Assembly: GCA_003671275.1 (NCBI GenBank)
Contig: QWPB01000033.1
Location: forward strand, 1-64,000
Direction: 5' to 3'
Origin: Planctomycetota bacterium
Lineage (GTDB): Bacteria > Planctomycetota > Planctomycetia > Planctomycetales > Planctomycetaceae
Length of the DNA: 64,000 nucleotides
Shown: positions 48,862-58,049 of the stretch, piece after piece
Layout of the letters: each line of letters begins with the position of its first letter
Position numbering within the stretch: position 1 is the first letter of the stretch
The notes under the pieces: generated by a model
Told to the model about the DNA's origin: nothing
Databases searched by the model: none
What the model saw: only the letters and a program-made list of their open reading frames with translations
Translations under genes and position numbers: made by a program

Positions 48862-50283
48862 ATGATGCGTTCAATGGCATGGGTTTGTGTGGCGTTCGTA
48901 CTTCTGGCTCGCGTGGTCTCGGCGCAGAATGACCTGCCTCCGGGGCTGTCGATCGAGGGCTACCCTGATCGACAAAGCCTGGCTCCCGGTGAGGAGCTGG
49001 CCCTCCACACCTCGACGACAGCGGTGGAGTACAGCCTGGAGATTGCCCGCCTCGGGGCGGAGCGAAAGGTCGTCTTTCAGCAGGCCAAAATCCCCGGCGG
49101 TGGCTTTCACTCAATTCCGGAGCAGGCCAGCTCGCAAGGCTGCAACTGGCCGGTCAGCTACAAGCTGGCGATCCCCGCCGATTGGGCGACCGGGTATTAT
49201 CAGGTGACGTTCCGCGTCTCCGATGGAGGCGGCAAGTTCGTGGTCCGCAATCGCCGGACAGCGGAGGCGGACACCTTCTTCGTCGTCCGGCCCGCCGAGC
49301 CGGGGAAGAATTCGAAGATTCTGCTCCAGTTGTCCACCAACACGTACAACGCCTATACGAACTGGGGCGGAGGGAGTCTGTATGCCTACCACGGGCGGGA
49401 CAATTTGCAGGGGCACCGCGTCTCGTTCCAACGACCGCAATCGAGCCAGTTCCCGAACTGGGAGCACCCGCTCGTGCAGTGGTGCGAGAAGCATGGGTTC
49501 CCGCTCGACTTCGCGACGAACCTCGATCTGGAACAGCGTCCGGAGCTTCTCAAACACTACAAACTGGTGCTGAGCGTGGGGCATGATGAATACTGGTCCG
49601 CCGGGATGCGGGACCAGTTGGAAGCGTACATCGCGGGGGGCGGCAACGTGGCGTTCTTCAGCGGGAACACCTGCTGCTGGCAGGTCCGCACGGAAGAGAA
49701 TGGGCAGGCGTTGACCTGCTGGAAGCAGTATTTCAACACCGACCCGGTGTTCAAGACGGACGACCGTCGCACCCTCAGCACCTTGTGGAGCAGCCATCTG
49801 GTCAAGCGGCCCGAGAACACGCTCACGGGGGTTGGTTTCCTCTGGGGTGGATACCACTTGAGCCATGGGCAGTTCATGGACGGCAAGGGAGCCTTCCTGG
49901 TCCACCGGCCCGAACATTGGGTCTTTGCGGGAACGAATATCAAGCGGGATGAGGAGTTCGGTGCCAAACACACGATCGTTGGATATGAGTGCGATGGGTG
50001 CGAGCTGACCTGGAAGGATGGGCTGCCGACGCCGACTCACCGCGACGGCACGCCGGAGACGTTTGAAGTCCTGGCGACCTGTCCCGCGAAGTGGGAGGCG
50101 GGCGATTGCGAATGGTACGACCAGTGGGAACGGGGCCGGGTGGGGAATGCCTGCCTGGGAGTCTATACGCGGGGCGGCACGGTCTTTACCTGCGGGTCAA
50201 CCGACTGGGCGCACGGCCTGCGCGGCGGGGATGAGGTAACGGAACGGATCACGAAGAACGTCCTGGAGCAACTCGGGCGGTAA
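48862..50283 (+). CDS. Secreted N,N-dimethylformamidase beta-subunit-like protein
   Basis: 473 residues. Signal peptide (MAWVCVAFVLLARVVSAQ), a beta-sandwich front, and the family's C-terminal core: LQLSTNTYNAYTNWGGGSLY, VLSVGHDEYWSAGMRDQLE and VAFFSGNTCCWQV. The GHDEYWS motif is diagnostic of the DMFase large-subunit C-terminal domain, in which it carries metal ligands. The planctomycete members form a wider group whose substrate is unknown; amide hydrolysis is a guess. The second ATG (48862) gives the signal peptide. Confidence 0.85.
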   Translation: MMRSMAWVCVAFVLLARVVSAQNDLPPGLSIEGYPDRQSLAPGEELALHTSTTAVEYSLEIARLGAERKVVFQQAKIPGGGFHSIPEQASSQGCNWPVSYKLAIPADWATGYYQVTFRVSDGGGKFVVRNRRTAEADTFFVVRPAEPGKNSKILLQLSTNTYNAYTNWGGGSLYAYHGRDNLQGHRVSFQRPQSSQFPNWEHPLVQWCEKHGFPLDFATNLDLEQRPELLKHYKLVLSVGHDEYWSAGMRDQLEAYIAGGGNVAFFSGNTCCWQVRTEENGQALTCWKQYFNTDPVFKTDDRRTLSTLWSSHLVKRPENTLTGVGFLWGGYHLSHGQFMDGKGAFLVHRPEHWVFAGTNIKRDEEFGAKHTIVGYECDGCELTWKDGLPTPTHRDGTPETFEVLATCPAKWEAGDCEWYDQWERGRVGNACLGVYTRGGTVFTCGSTDWAHGLRGGDEVTERITKNVLEQLGR

Positions 50284-50475
50284 TCCGACGGACCGCGGTC
50301 GGGCTGCAACAGTGCCAGGATCTCTGGGACATTTCCATGGTGTTGGGTCCGCACGGTTCCTTTCCCCTTTGTTTTCTCCAAGAGTGTGTTGAACTTCATA
50401 GCCAGTGTGACCGACCATCGACCTTCGACGATCACCCTCCGGAATGGATAGTGACGGTCTGGCGAAAACCACACC

Positions 50476-50955
50476 TTAGAAAAGCACCACCGAAAAGCTC
50501 GCAGCCGCGAACGCTGCCCCGGCAAATAACAATCCACATGTGGCCATCAGCAACCAGGCGCAGACCTTGAGCTTCCATCGAAAGAAACCATGCACACGTC
50601 TGGCTGTATCACGTCCAGATCGTTTCAGCTCACGCAGGAAATGAATCTCGTCCGAGATGCAGTCGGTCGCCAAATACCGATGGGCCAATGCCCCACCGAC
50701 CGCCAGCGACAGACAGATAATGCTAACCACCAGGAACCAGCGAGCGTCCCGAAGCATTGCCAGATAGAGGGGATGCTCTTTTGACAGCACCACATCCGAA
50801 ATCAGGAATCCGATACCAGCCATTCCCAGCAGCGCCAACCGCAGTAACTCCGATGAGAACTGCTGGTATCGATCGGACAGCTCAAGGTCGGGTTTGTACT
50901 GGGCTTCGTCGACGGGCGTCTCTGCCAGCGAAGGTTGGTCAGTCGAGGTGTTCAT
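50476..50955 (-). CDS. Small multi-pass membrane protein, unknown function
   Basis: 159 residues. Three membrane segments are likely: LALLGMAGIGFLISDVVL (about 42-59), WFLVVSIICLSLAVGGALAHRY (about 73-94) and VCAWLLMATCGLLFAGAAFAAASFSVVLF (about 131-159). A charged loop between segments 2 and 3 (LRELKRSGRDTARRVHG) faces one side. No family recognised. It stands at the start of the low-GC, repeat-containing region. Confidence 0.6.
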   Translation of the reverse strand: MNTSTDQPSLAETPVDEAQYKPDLELSDRYQQFSSELLRLALLGMAGIGFLISDVVLSKEHPLYLAMLRDARWFLVVSIICLSLAVGGALAHRYLATDCISDEIHFLRELKRSGRDTARRVHGFFRWKLKVCAWLLMATCGLLFAGAAFAAASFSVVLF

Positions 50956-51052
50956 CGGAGGTTGTCTCTCGATTGCGGTTTGTCCGTCACTGCCGCATGC
51001 ACTCTATACGAAAGGTTAAAGATGCACACGATTCACGGAGTTCCGCGGGGTG

Positions 51053-51183
51053 GGAGTGCCCAGACATCGCCTTGGATGTCTGGGTTGCAGAGCAACAAGA
51101 GGGCTTGAGCAATGATCGTGTCCTCTGTCGCCTCTTGTTGTTGCACAACCCAGACGCTCAAAGCAGCGTCTGGGCCACCCCGC
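51053..51183 (-). repeat. Structured composite repeat, copy 1 (minus orientation)
   Basis: Read on the minus strand: GCGGGGTGGCC, hairpin CCCAGACGCT-GCTTTG-AGCGTCTGGG, then AACAAGAGG ... CCTCTTGTT as a long stem about 31 nt apart, then hairpin CCCAGACATC-CAAGGC-GATGTCTGGG. The second copy is at 56216 in the opposite orientation. It ends next to the cassette-like gene. Confidence 0.75.
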
Positions 51184-51252
51184 CGTTCGATTTGGGGACC
51201 GACGCCGCCGGCCCAAAACCCGACGCTTGTCTGTGTCGGGCTGAACCGCTTG

Positions 51253-52661
51253 TTAGGCGTTTCGATTCACGTTGTGTTTAGCACCATCGAATACTACTCC
51301 GCACTTCTTGCACTTGTAGTTGGAGAACACGTTGTTTCCATGCTTGAGCATCATTTTTCCCATGTCATTGATGCGTTCCTCTTCGCTACATTTCGGACAA
51401 CGAAGATAGATCTCCCCCATCTCTTGGTCGTTGCGTTGGATATCGGCGACGGAGAGTAGTTGTGACGAGAATCCTGACTGGGCTTGTTTCGCTGCCAGCT
51501 CGGCAGCTTTGCCATTGCTGGGACGTGTTTTTTGCGCCAAGGCGGCTTGCTCATTGTTATGTGCATGCTGAAGAGCCTTAATTGTGTTTCTCGTCTTTCG
51601 CAACGGTGTTGTGCAGACGAGATAGCCACCTAACGCAGTCATTGGAATCCAAATAAATATCAAATATCCGGCATACTGGATCTCAAGGGCGCCTTTATCC
51701 AAGTAGGCTACCCCGAAAAGGAAAACTACTATTCCACCGAACAGAAACATGAATAGTCCCGCGATAAACCGGAAAAGAGCAGTCTGAACTTCGGTAGGAA
51801 CTTGAAAATCATCTTTCGTCACGGAAGGAGTATGCTCATCAGCCAACGGCGTAGACCGAATCGGAGCCAGTCCCGCTTTCGAGTTTTTCTTTGAACCACG
51901 TTCTGCGATCAAGCCGTGCGCGTCAGTCAAATCTGCCGTTGGGTCATCGAAAGAATCAAAGCCCTGAAATGATTCCACCCCTCGCTCGACAAGGTTCGCG
52001 AAGAAAGTGTCTATGCTCGCATTCGGGATCACGTAGATCTTCTTCGAAAAACTGATGATGTTCGCATCGGCCATCTGAGTGCTGAAGTAGAGACCATGGT
52101 TAAGGAACTTCTGGGAGGTGGTATCGTTCGCGGAGTTTACTACGACGTGATACTGGGAAAAGAAATCGCCTGGAGGGAAGGTGATTGCCGGATGCCGAAG
52201 CGGCATGAGCGGCTTGCCTTCAAACTGTGGAGAGGCAATGGGGAGTGGCATGACAGCCGAAACGATTCGGAGCGGAACGTCCCCCACTTTGACATTCACC
52301 CAACTGTGAATGCGAAGTGACGTGAGAAGCGTCTTGAGTAGTTCTTGGTCTTTGATCCCGAAGGCATCGCACCGTTCCGGAACGAATAGGGTCGTGGCGT
52401 CCCATTCTTTTTGTGGAGTACCTGTAAACCTTCGCGAAGAGCGGTTCGCTTTGTCGATGGAAGTGTGGTTGTTGGCTTGGTCTTTTGTGTATCAAAGAGC
52501 TGGTCCTGCGTTTGTTTGTTCGACTGGAGACCAGACGCAGGCTTCGCAGCCGGAAGTAAGACGATTTGCCCGCAGCCAGGGCACTTGACCCGCTTGCCAG
52601 CCAGTTCATCCTTGGCTCTGATATTCTTGGAGCAACTAGGGCACTGAACACTGATCGACAT
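51253..52661 (-). pseudogene. Zinc-ribbon membrane protein of a cassette-like unit, split by a -1 frameshift
   Basis: Two frames that belong together. Frame 1 from ATG 52661 (AGGAAGG upstream) encodes a zinc ribbon SVQCPSCSKNIRAKDELAGK...CPGCGQIVLLP and a linker to ALREGLQVLHKK. Frame 2 (to 51253) continues EWDATTLFVPERCDAFGIKD...LLKTLLTSLRIHSWVNVKVG, a globular part, a two-helix membrane region and a second Cys-rich end (YLRCPKCSEEERI ... YKCKKCGVVFDG). Frame 2 has no start codon before GTG 52299 that includes this conserved-looking stretch. One extra A in the A-run (52408-52412) would give one ~470-residue protein. GC is lower than around. GTTAGGC lies 18 nt before the start and again over the stop codon. 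Confidence 0.7.
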
Positions 52662-52678
52662 CGACGCCTTCCTCTGCC

Positions 52679-52728
52679 GCCTAACGCGGGGTGGCCCCGG
52701 TTGCCGCTTTGAGCTACCGGGGCGGCGG
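52679..52728 (+). repeat. Cassette-edge hairpin sharing the GCGGGGTGGCC head
   Basis: GCCTAAC (52679-52685), then GCGGGGTGGCC (52686-52696) as in the two composite repeats, then a hairpin whose stem is CCCCGGT/ACCGGGG around a CGCTTTGAGC loop. The loop GCTTTGAG is the same as in composite repeat copy 1, while stem bases differ in a paired way. Confidence 0.6.
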
Positions 52729-52878
52729 AGCCGAAAGAGGTCATTCCTGAAGGAATTTACCTTGGAATTCCTCTTGTGCCAAGGCACACCGGTAGGCTGC
52801 AAAGCCAGCCAACCGGTGCCACCCAGCGAAAGACTGTCGTCCGCCTGTTCCGGTGAAAGTCCGTCACACAAAAGACTT

Positions 52879-54819
52879 CTACTCGCGGGCGACGTTGTAA
52901 CAGTACAGCACGTCCTGATCGCGGATGTATAGCTTGCCGATGGCGATGATGGGATGAGCCCAGGCTGGGGCTGAGCTGCGGTCCGGTTGTTGGAAGCGGC
53001 CATGCACGATCAGCTTTTCTCGGGAGGGTTCGATCAGCAACATTTCCCCATTCTCGGCACGAAGATAGAGGCGTCCATCGGCCATCAAGAGCGCTCCCTT
53101 GGGAGCATTGCGGTCTCTCCAGAGAACGTCACCTGTCTGAAAATCCATGCAGGTCAGGAAGCCCCCCTCGTTGCCACCATTGGCTCCGAACAAGGCACCG
53201 TCAACGACGATCATGCCGCCGTGATGATTCTGCATGTTCGTCGAGAAGTAGACCTCCTCTGCTTTGATTTCACCGCCGGCTTGCTTGACCAGCTTCACAG
53301 CGCCACCGCCGTTCCCGTAGGCAGAAGCCGCGAAAACGAGGCCATCTTGGAAAATCGGCGTTGAGCAGTTGATGCCCATTCTGTTGGCTGCACGATCGTA
53401 TTGCCACAGCCGCTTGCCGTCCTTCGCCGCAACGCCAATCAGCGAACTGGAGGTCAATTGCACGTATTGCCGTTGTCCTTCAAAGTCGATCGGAATGGCC
53501 GACGAGTACGCAGCTCCGGATCGCGCCCCACCAAATCCGCCGAAGCCACCGGGACGACCGCCGCGGCCCCCCGGTGCTCCCCCGCCGAAGTTGAAGAAGC
53601 CGGGGCTGGTTTGGCCTCCCACGAAACCCTGCTCGGCCATCCAGACGTGGCCGTCGGAATCCGTAAACGGCGTCGCCTGCCCGGCCTTGATACGGATGGT
53701 GTCGGCTTCCTTGGCATCGGGGGCCTGGGGAATGATCTCGATTGCTTTAATCGCCGGGCTATTGGTCTTGGGGGTAAAGCTGATGTCCAGTTTTCCATCC
53801 GTGACTTCGACCGACACGGATTCGATGTACGCCTTATTCGGTCCGTCGGCCTTTAGCCAGATGTCGAAATCCTTAAACTCTTGCCCTTCGACATCGAACG
53901 AGAAGACTCGCCCACCGGGACCGGTAATCCCAGAGAAGGTTTCTGCAAAGTGCAGCTTTGCCAGGTACTTTCCATTGGGGACTTTGTGCGAGAACGCTGT
54001 CATCCCATAATGTTCGGCGAGGAAGAGAGCCGAATCTTTGGTCCCTGTAATCTGCGGTGCCCCGCCGTTGCCTGCTGGGCGATTGGCTGTTCCTCTTGGC
54101 GCGGGCTGCTCGGTTCGGTTCTGTCCCCCAGCTGCGTCAGTCGCCGGGCGGCGGGGGCCTTCGGTGGCTGGCTGGCCAGATGCAGCGGGCACCTGGCTCT
54201 TCCAAACCGTCTCACCCGTGAGCTTATTGAGCGCGACGATCAATGTCTCGGGGCCACCGGGAGTACAGATGACCAGATCTCCATCAACCAGCGGAGACTC
54301 ACGATAGCTCCACATGGGCAAGACCCCGCCGAAGTCCTTGGTGAGACTTCTTTCCCAGACGAGTTTGCCGTCTTGAGCATTCAGGGCTGCCACACGACCG
54401 CCCACGCCGATGACGTAGAGCCGCTCACCATCAACGGTCGGTGTGCAGGCGGGGCCTTCCTTCGACTGGGGCACGTTCTGCTCAACCGCAGCACCCAGTT
54501 TTGTCGCCCAGATTTCTTTTCCATCCGCTTCAGAGCGGGCCCAGACAATCTCTTGGCCGTCGCGGTTGCTCATGCCGAAGAGTTTTCCAGCGACCACAGC
54601 GGGCGCGCTGTCGCCACCACCCAACCCATTAACTCGCCACGCCACCGGCGGACCATTCTCGGGCCAAGCCTGGAGCAGGCCCTGTTCCTGCGAAATCGCG
54701 TTTCGATTCGGCCCTTGCCAATGCGGCCAATCAGCGGACGATGCCACTGGGCTCCAGAAGCAATGAACAGCTAACAACATGGCCCACGAGAACGTGCGGG
54801 AAAATGTGAGGTGTGACAT
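52879..54819 (-). CDS. Secreted PQQ-like beta-propeller protein with inserted malectin domain
   Basis: 646 residues. Signal peptide ([19 protein letters not shown]), then PQQ-type propeller blades ([58 protein letters not shown]). After a Thr/Pro/Arg-rich linker, about residues 255-375 form a malectin-like carbohydrate-binding domain ([42 protein letters not shown]), then a Gly-rich linker, and the propeller resumes ([20 protein letters not shown] to [13 protein letters not shown]). The insertion splits the propeller. ATG 54819 gives the signal peptide. Divergent from an AraC regulator, which may control it. Confidence 0.88.
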   Translation of the reverse strand: MSHLTFSRTFSWAMLLAVHCFWSPVASSADWPHWQGPNRNAISQEQGLLQAWPENGPPVAWRVNGLGGGDSAPAVVAGKLFGMSNRDGQEIVWARSEADGKEIWATKLGAAVEQNVPQSKEGPACTPTVDGERLYVIGVGGRVAALNAQDGKLVWERSLTKDFGGVLPMWSYRESPLVDGDLVICTPGGPETLIVALNKLTGETVWKSQVPAASGQPATEGPRRPATDAAGGQNRTEQPAPRGTANRPAGNGGAPQITGTKDSALFLAEHYGMTAFSHKVPNGKYLAKLHFAETFSGITGPGGRVFSFDVEGQEFKDFDIWLKADGPNKAYIESVSVEVTDGKLDISFTPKTNSPAIKAIEIIPQAPDAKEADTIRIKAGQATPFTDSDGHVWMAEQGFVGGQTSPGFFNFGGGAPGGRGGRPGGFGGFGGARSGAAYSSAIPIDFEGQRQYVQLTSSSLIGVAAKDGKRLWQYDRAANRMGINCSTPIFQDGLVFAASAYGNGGGAVKLVKQAGGEIKAEEVYFSTNMQNHHGGMIVVDGALFGANGGNEGGFLTCMDFQTGDVLWRDRNAPKGALLMADGRLYLRAENGEMLLIEPSREKLIVHGRFQQPDRSSAPAWAHPIIAIGKLYIRDQDVLYCYNVARE

Positions 54820-54883
54820 TCTTAGTCTCTGATTCCAGAACCGTGCCAGCCGGTTCGCTGCGGATTCCAACATTCCAGCGCGG

Positions 54884-55013
54884 TTTGAGTCTATCTGAAA
54901 CAGACTTCTTTTACCTGTACTGATTCACCAGACTTCTTGCCTAAATCTATTTCAACAGGCTCACAAGTAGCGTTCCCTTGGCAGTATGCTAGCCTGAATC
55001 TACTCAAAGAGAA
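54884..55013. promoter_or_regulatory. Divergent promoter region with direct and inverted repeats
   Basis: CAGACTTCTT occurs twice in the same direction (54901-54910 and 54929-54938), 28 nt apart, close to the spacing of AraC-type operator half-sites. TTTGAGT (54884-54890) and ACTCAAA (about 55002-55008) form a flanking inverted pair. It lies between the PQQ/malectin gene and the AraC gene. Confidence 0.45.
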
Positions 55014-55031
55014 GTGACGGGAGCGGCGGAG

Positions 55032-55946
55032 ATGCATGACCAGAACGGAAGTCGCGAACGTGTTGAGGAGCTTCTCAACGCAGTGTCTGCCGCAGAGGGA
55101 ATCCACCCGACACTCATCGAAGGTGTGGGAGTCGCTCGACATACCAGTTCTCAGCCCCGCATTTCCGTCGTGTATGAACCCGTCATTGTCTTTGTGGGAA
55201 AAGGGAGCAAACGAAGTTATCTGGGTGGACAGGTCTACACCTACGACCCCTCGACCTATTTCGTGTTGACGGTTCCTCTCCCAGCGGAGTGCGAGTGGGA
55301 GGCCACGCCAGAGAATCCCGTCCTCGTACTTGGTGTGAAAATCGACACGACGATCCTCGGAGAAGTCGTCATGGCGATGGACGAACCAATGCCGCCGCTC
55401 GGACAAACGCCCTGCGCCATGACTGTCAATTCCCTGAGTGATCAACTCAGATGTGCCGTAATTCGGCTTCTGGAGTGCTTGAACTCTCCGCTGGATAGCC
55501 GAGTCTTGGGACGCCAGATCGTCCGTGAAATCGTCTATCGAGTTCTCTGCGAAGAGCAAGACGGTGCGATCCGTGCGCTCGCCTACAAGAGCGGTCACTT
55601 CGTGCGTATCGCTCGAGTTTTGAAAGAGGTTCACAGCGACCCTACTAACCCGTTGACCATCGGGAGCATGTCGAGACGGGCAGGGATGAGCGTTGCGGCC
55701 TTCCACAACCACTTCAAACTGATCACAGGTAGCTCACCGCTGCAGTACGTCAAACGAATCCGACTCGACCGAGCCAAGCGATTGATGATCCACGATGGCT
55801 GCAATGCCAGCACGGCTGCCAGGGCCGTCGGGTACGAAAGTGCTTCGCAATTCAGTCGAGAGTACAAGCGCCAATTCGGCGTGACACCGACGGAGAGCGT
55901 GGAGCGTCTGCGAGAATTCGGCAAGGGCAATCTTACCCGCCGTTGA
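55032..55946 (+). CDS. AraC family transcriptional regulator
   Basis: 304 residues. An N-terminal AraC_N (PF06719-type) cupin-like sensor region (VYEPVIVFVGKGSKRSYLGG ... YFVLTVPLPAECEWEA) and a C-terminal double helix-turn-helix: IGSMSRRAGMSVAAFHNHFKLITGSSPLQYVKRIRLDRAKRLM then ARAVGYESASQFSREYKRQFGVTP. A GTG at 55014 would add six residues; ATG 55032 has GGAGCGGCGGAG before it. Likely controls the divergent PQQ/malectin gene (inference from position). Confidence 0.9.
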   Translation: MHDQNGSRERVEELLNAVSAAEGIHPTLIEGVGVARHTSSQPRISVVYEPVIVFVGKGSKRSYLGGQVYTYDPSTYFVLTVPLPAECEWEATPENPVLVLGVKIDTTILGEVVMAMDEPMPPLGQTPCAMTVNSLSDQLRCAVIRLLECLNSPLDSRVLGRQIVREIVYRVLCEEQDGAIRALAYKSGHFVRIARVLKEVHSDPTNPLTIGSMSRRAGMSVAAFHNHFKLITGSSPLQYVKRIRLDRAKRLMIHDGCNASTAARAVGYESASQFSREYKRQFGVTPTESVERLREFGKGNLTRR

Positions 55947-56215
55947 TAAACCTGCGACGAACGGTATGGACGTGTCAGTCCGCGATCCTGCTTAAACACG
56001 CGAAGGCGGACATGTTGAAGCCATTGAAAAGAACGCGGGGGAGTTGCGGGCCAGCTGCTCCCCCGCGTCTTGTTGCCCGTTGGGAGTTGAGATCAACCTA
56101 TCCGCAGGCGGGCGGGATTTCCAGTGAAACTCGCCCGGCAAGGTTGAGGTTGGATCAGGATGCCTTGGCAGCGGCGTTCAGTGTGAACTGTCCCCGGTCG
56201 GCCTTAACGAACCGG

Positions 56216-56347
56216 GCGGGGTGGCCCGGACGCTGCTTGGAGCGTCTGGGTTGTGAAACAACAAGAGGCTACTGGCAGTACGCTCGCCTTCCCATTCCTC
56301 TTGTTCCTGCATCAACCAGACATCTCAAGCGATGTCCGGGTGGCCTG
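56216..56347 (+). repeat. Structured composite repeat, copy 2 (plus orientation)
   Basis: GCGGGGTGGCC, hairpin CCCGGACGCT-GCTTGG-AGCGTCTGGG, then AACAAGAGG ... CCTCTTGTT, then CCAGACATC-TCAAGC-GATGTCCGG and GGTGGCC. Same order and spacing as the copy at 51053-51183, inverted. The 468-nt stretch 55947-56414 holds no other gene. Confidence 0.75.
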
Positions 56348-56414
56348 ATCCCGTGTTCTGATCCATGTGGTCTGGGAGTGCCCCCCCGAGAGGAACGCCG
56401 AATTGCTCCGCTGT

Positions 56415-58049
56415 TCACGGCGTACGCGTGACCGTTGGGGAGGATCGCTCGTAGAGCCGCAGGTCGAGTTGAAATGGGACGGGGTGAGCCTCGCGGAAGG
56501 GCCAGTGCTGCTGCATTGTCCAGTCGACCGGGGGGCATGTCTGATCGTCCGCAAAGACTCCGGTCGCCAGATTGTCCGCCACCACCCACAGACGCCGGGC
56601 GGAGGCCAGTGCCGGGTCCTGAAACTTGATCCGTTCGTGAGCGAAGATCACCGCTGACCCCTGATGGTGTTTCAGCGGTTGGCTGTTGTCCCATTGATAG
56701 AGATTCATCCGGTGGCCCAGGCCGTGCTGTATCGTCAGGTAAACAAACGGGCTTTGCACCAGCACCAGATCGGCGGGTTGTCCCGCCTGTTGCAGGCAGG
56801 CGAGGGCCTGGGTGATTCCCGATTCTCGGGCGAGTTCGGTTCTGCGGGCGTGGTAATGGCCAGCCCAGAAGATCCCCCAGGCCAGAATCAGCGCACCGGG
56901 CCTCGATAGCCCCAGCCATCGCACCCCAGTCGCGCCAGGAAGCCCCCACCGACACGCGATCGCCACTACAAAAAACAGATGGGCAAAGCACCAGTAACGA
57001 GGCTGCAGAATGTTCCGCCCGGTGAGACTCAGTCCCGTGCTGATGACGATCGGCCCAACGATCAGCGTCAGCAGCAGAGCGATCACATCCCAGGGTCGTG
57101 AGCGGTCCCATCGCCTCCACAGAAGGAGACTGCCCATCAGCAGTCCCGTCAGGCAGGCCAGCCCGATGAGACTCTCGGCGGAGAGATCCTGAATGGCGAA
57201 TCCCGAGACCCAGCCCGCCAGCCCCATGAAAACATCCTGTCGTGCCCAGGGAGCGATCCAATAGTCCTCTTGAACCCGTTCCCGCTGTGCCAGAAACGTG
57301 GGCCCCCACCAAACGATTACCTGCCCGCTAAACCAGAGTGCCAACACCCATCGAATGACAAGCGATCGACGCCACGTTGGCTCCTGCCACCACGCCCGAA
57401 CACTGATCCCCCCGACAGCGATCACGGCCACCAGAGCTGTCAACAACCCATAGTAATGCGTCAGCACCAGCCCGTTGCCACACAAGATCACCAGGCCCCA
57501 CGCTCCCAGAGACCGAGGGTTCATCAGCAGCTGGACCAGCCCGATTCCCAGCCCCGCAGTCAGTGCGAGCCCCAGCGCATACATGCGGGCTTGCTGCGAT
57601 TGCTCCAGGGCGATTGGATGCACGGTGTACAGCGCTGCCGCTGTCCAACTGGCCCAGAGACTGTGGATGTGGACTTCCGTTGTCCGCGATCGATCGCGGG
57701 AGGATTCGACCGCGATGACCACTTCCCGGGCCAGTCGTCCGACCAGTCCCACCGTGACCAGTCCCAGCAGGACGCTCAACGATCGCAGGGCAGCTGGCGA
57801 ATCACCCCAGAGTTCACTCCAGCCTTTCAGCAATAGATAGTAGCCCGGTGGATGCACATTCGCGGCGATGGACTGCATCATCAGCCAGCCGGGCAGGCTG
57901 ACGGTTTTCCATGCGGCGGCTTCGTCGTACCACAAGGTGACTGCGGACAGCTGGTCCAGCCGCAGCAGCAGGGCGACCAGTCCGAGCCCTCCCCACAGCC
58001 AGACACCAGGGGGGCGCGGCGATGCATCGGGCCGCGCGTTAGAACTCAT
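56415..58049 (-). CDS. Multi-pass glycosyltransferase, ArnT/GT39 (PMT_2)-like
   Basis: 544 residues with about 10-12 membrane segments. The first outer loop LWYDEAAAWKTVSLPGWL and HPPGYYLLLKGW give the GT-C fold DE and HPPG motifs. Such enzymes use polyprenyl-phosphate sugars and act outside the cytoplasm. The start overlaps the DUF1559 stop by 11 nt; third gene of the GYF-DUF1559 operon. Substrate (lipid A, protein or pilin glycan) unknown; the pairing with a pseudopilin makes pilin glycosylation conceivable. Confidence 0.85.
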   Translation of the reverse strand: MSSNARPDASPRPPGVWLWGGLGLVALLLRLDQLSAVTLWYDEAAAWKTVSLPGWLMMQSIAANVHPPGYYLLLKGWSELWGDSPAALRSLSVLLGLVTVGLVGRLAREVVIAVESSRDRSRTTEVHIHSLWASWTAAALYTVHPIALEQSQQARMYALGLALTAGLGIGLVQLLMNPRSLGAWGLVILCGNGLVLTHYYGLLTALVAVIAVGGISVRAWWQEPTWRRSLVIRWVLALWFSGQVIVWWGPTFLAQRERVQEDYWIAPWARQDVFMGLAGWVSGFAIQDLSAESLIGLACLTGLLMGSLLLWRRWDRSRPWDVIALLLTLIVGPIVISTGLSLTGRNILQPRYWCFAHLFFVVAIACRWGLPGATGVRWLGLSRPGALILAWGIFWAGHYHARRTELARESGITQALACLQQAGQPADLVLVQSPFVYLTIQHGLGHRMNLYQWDNSQPLKHHQGSAVIFAHERIKFQDPALASARRLWVVADNLATGVFADDQTCPPVDWTMQQHWPFREAHPVPFQLDLRLYERSSPTVTRTP

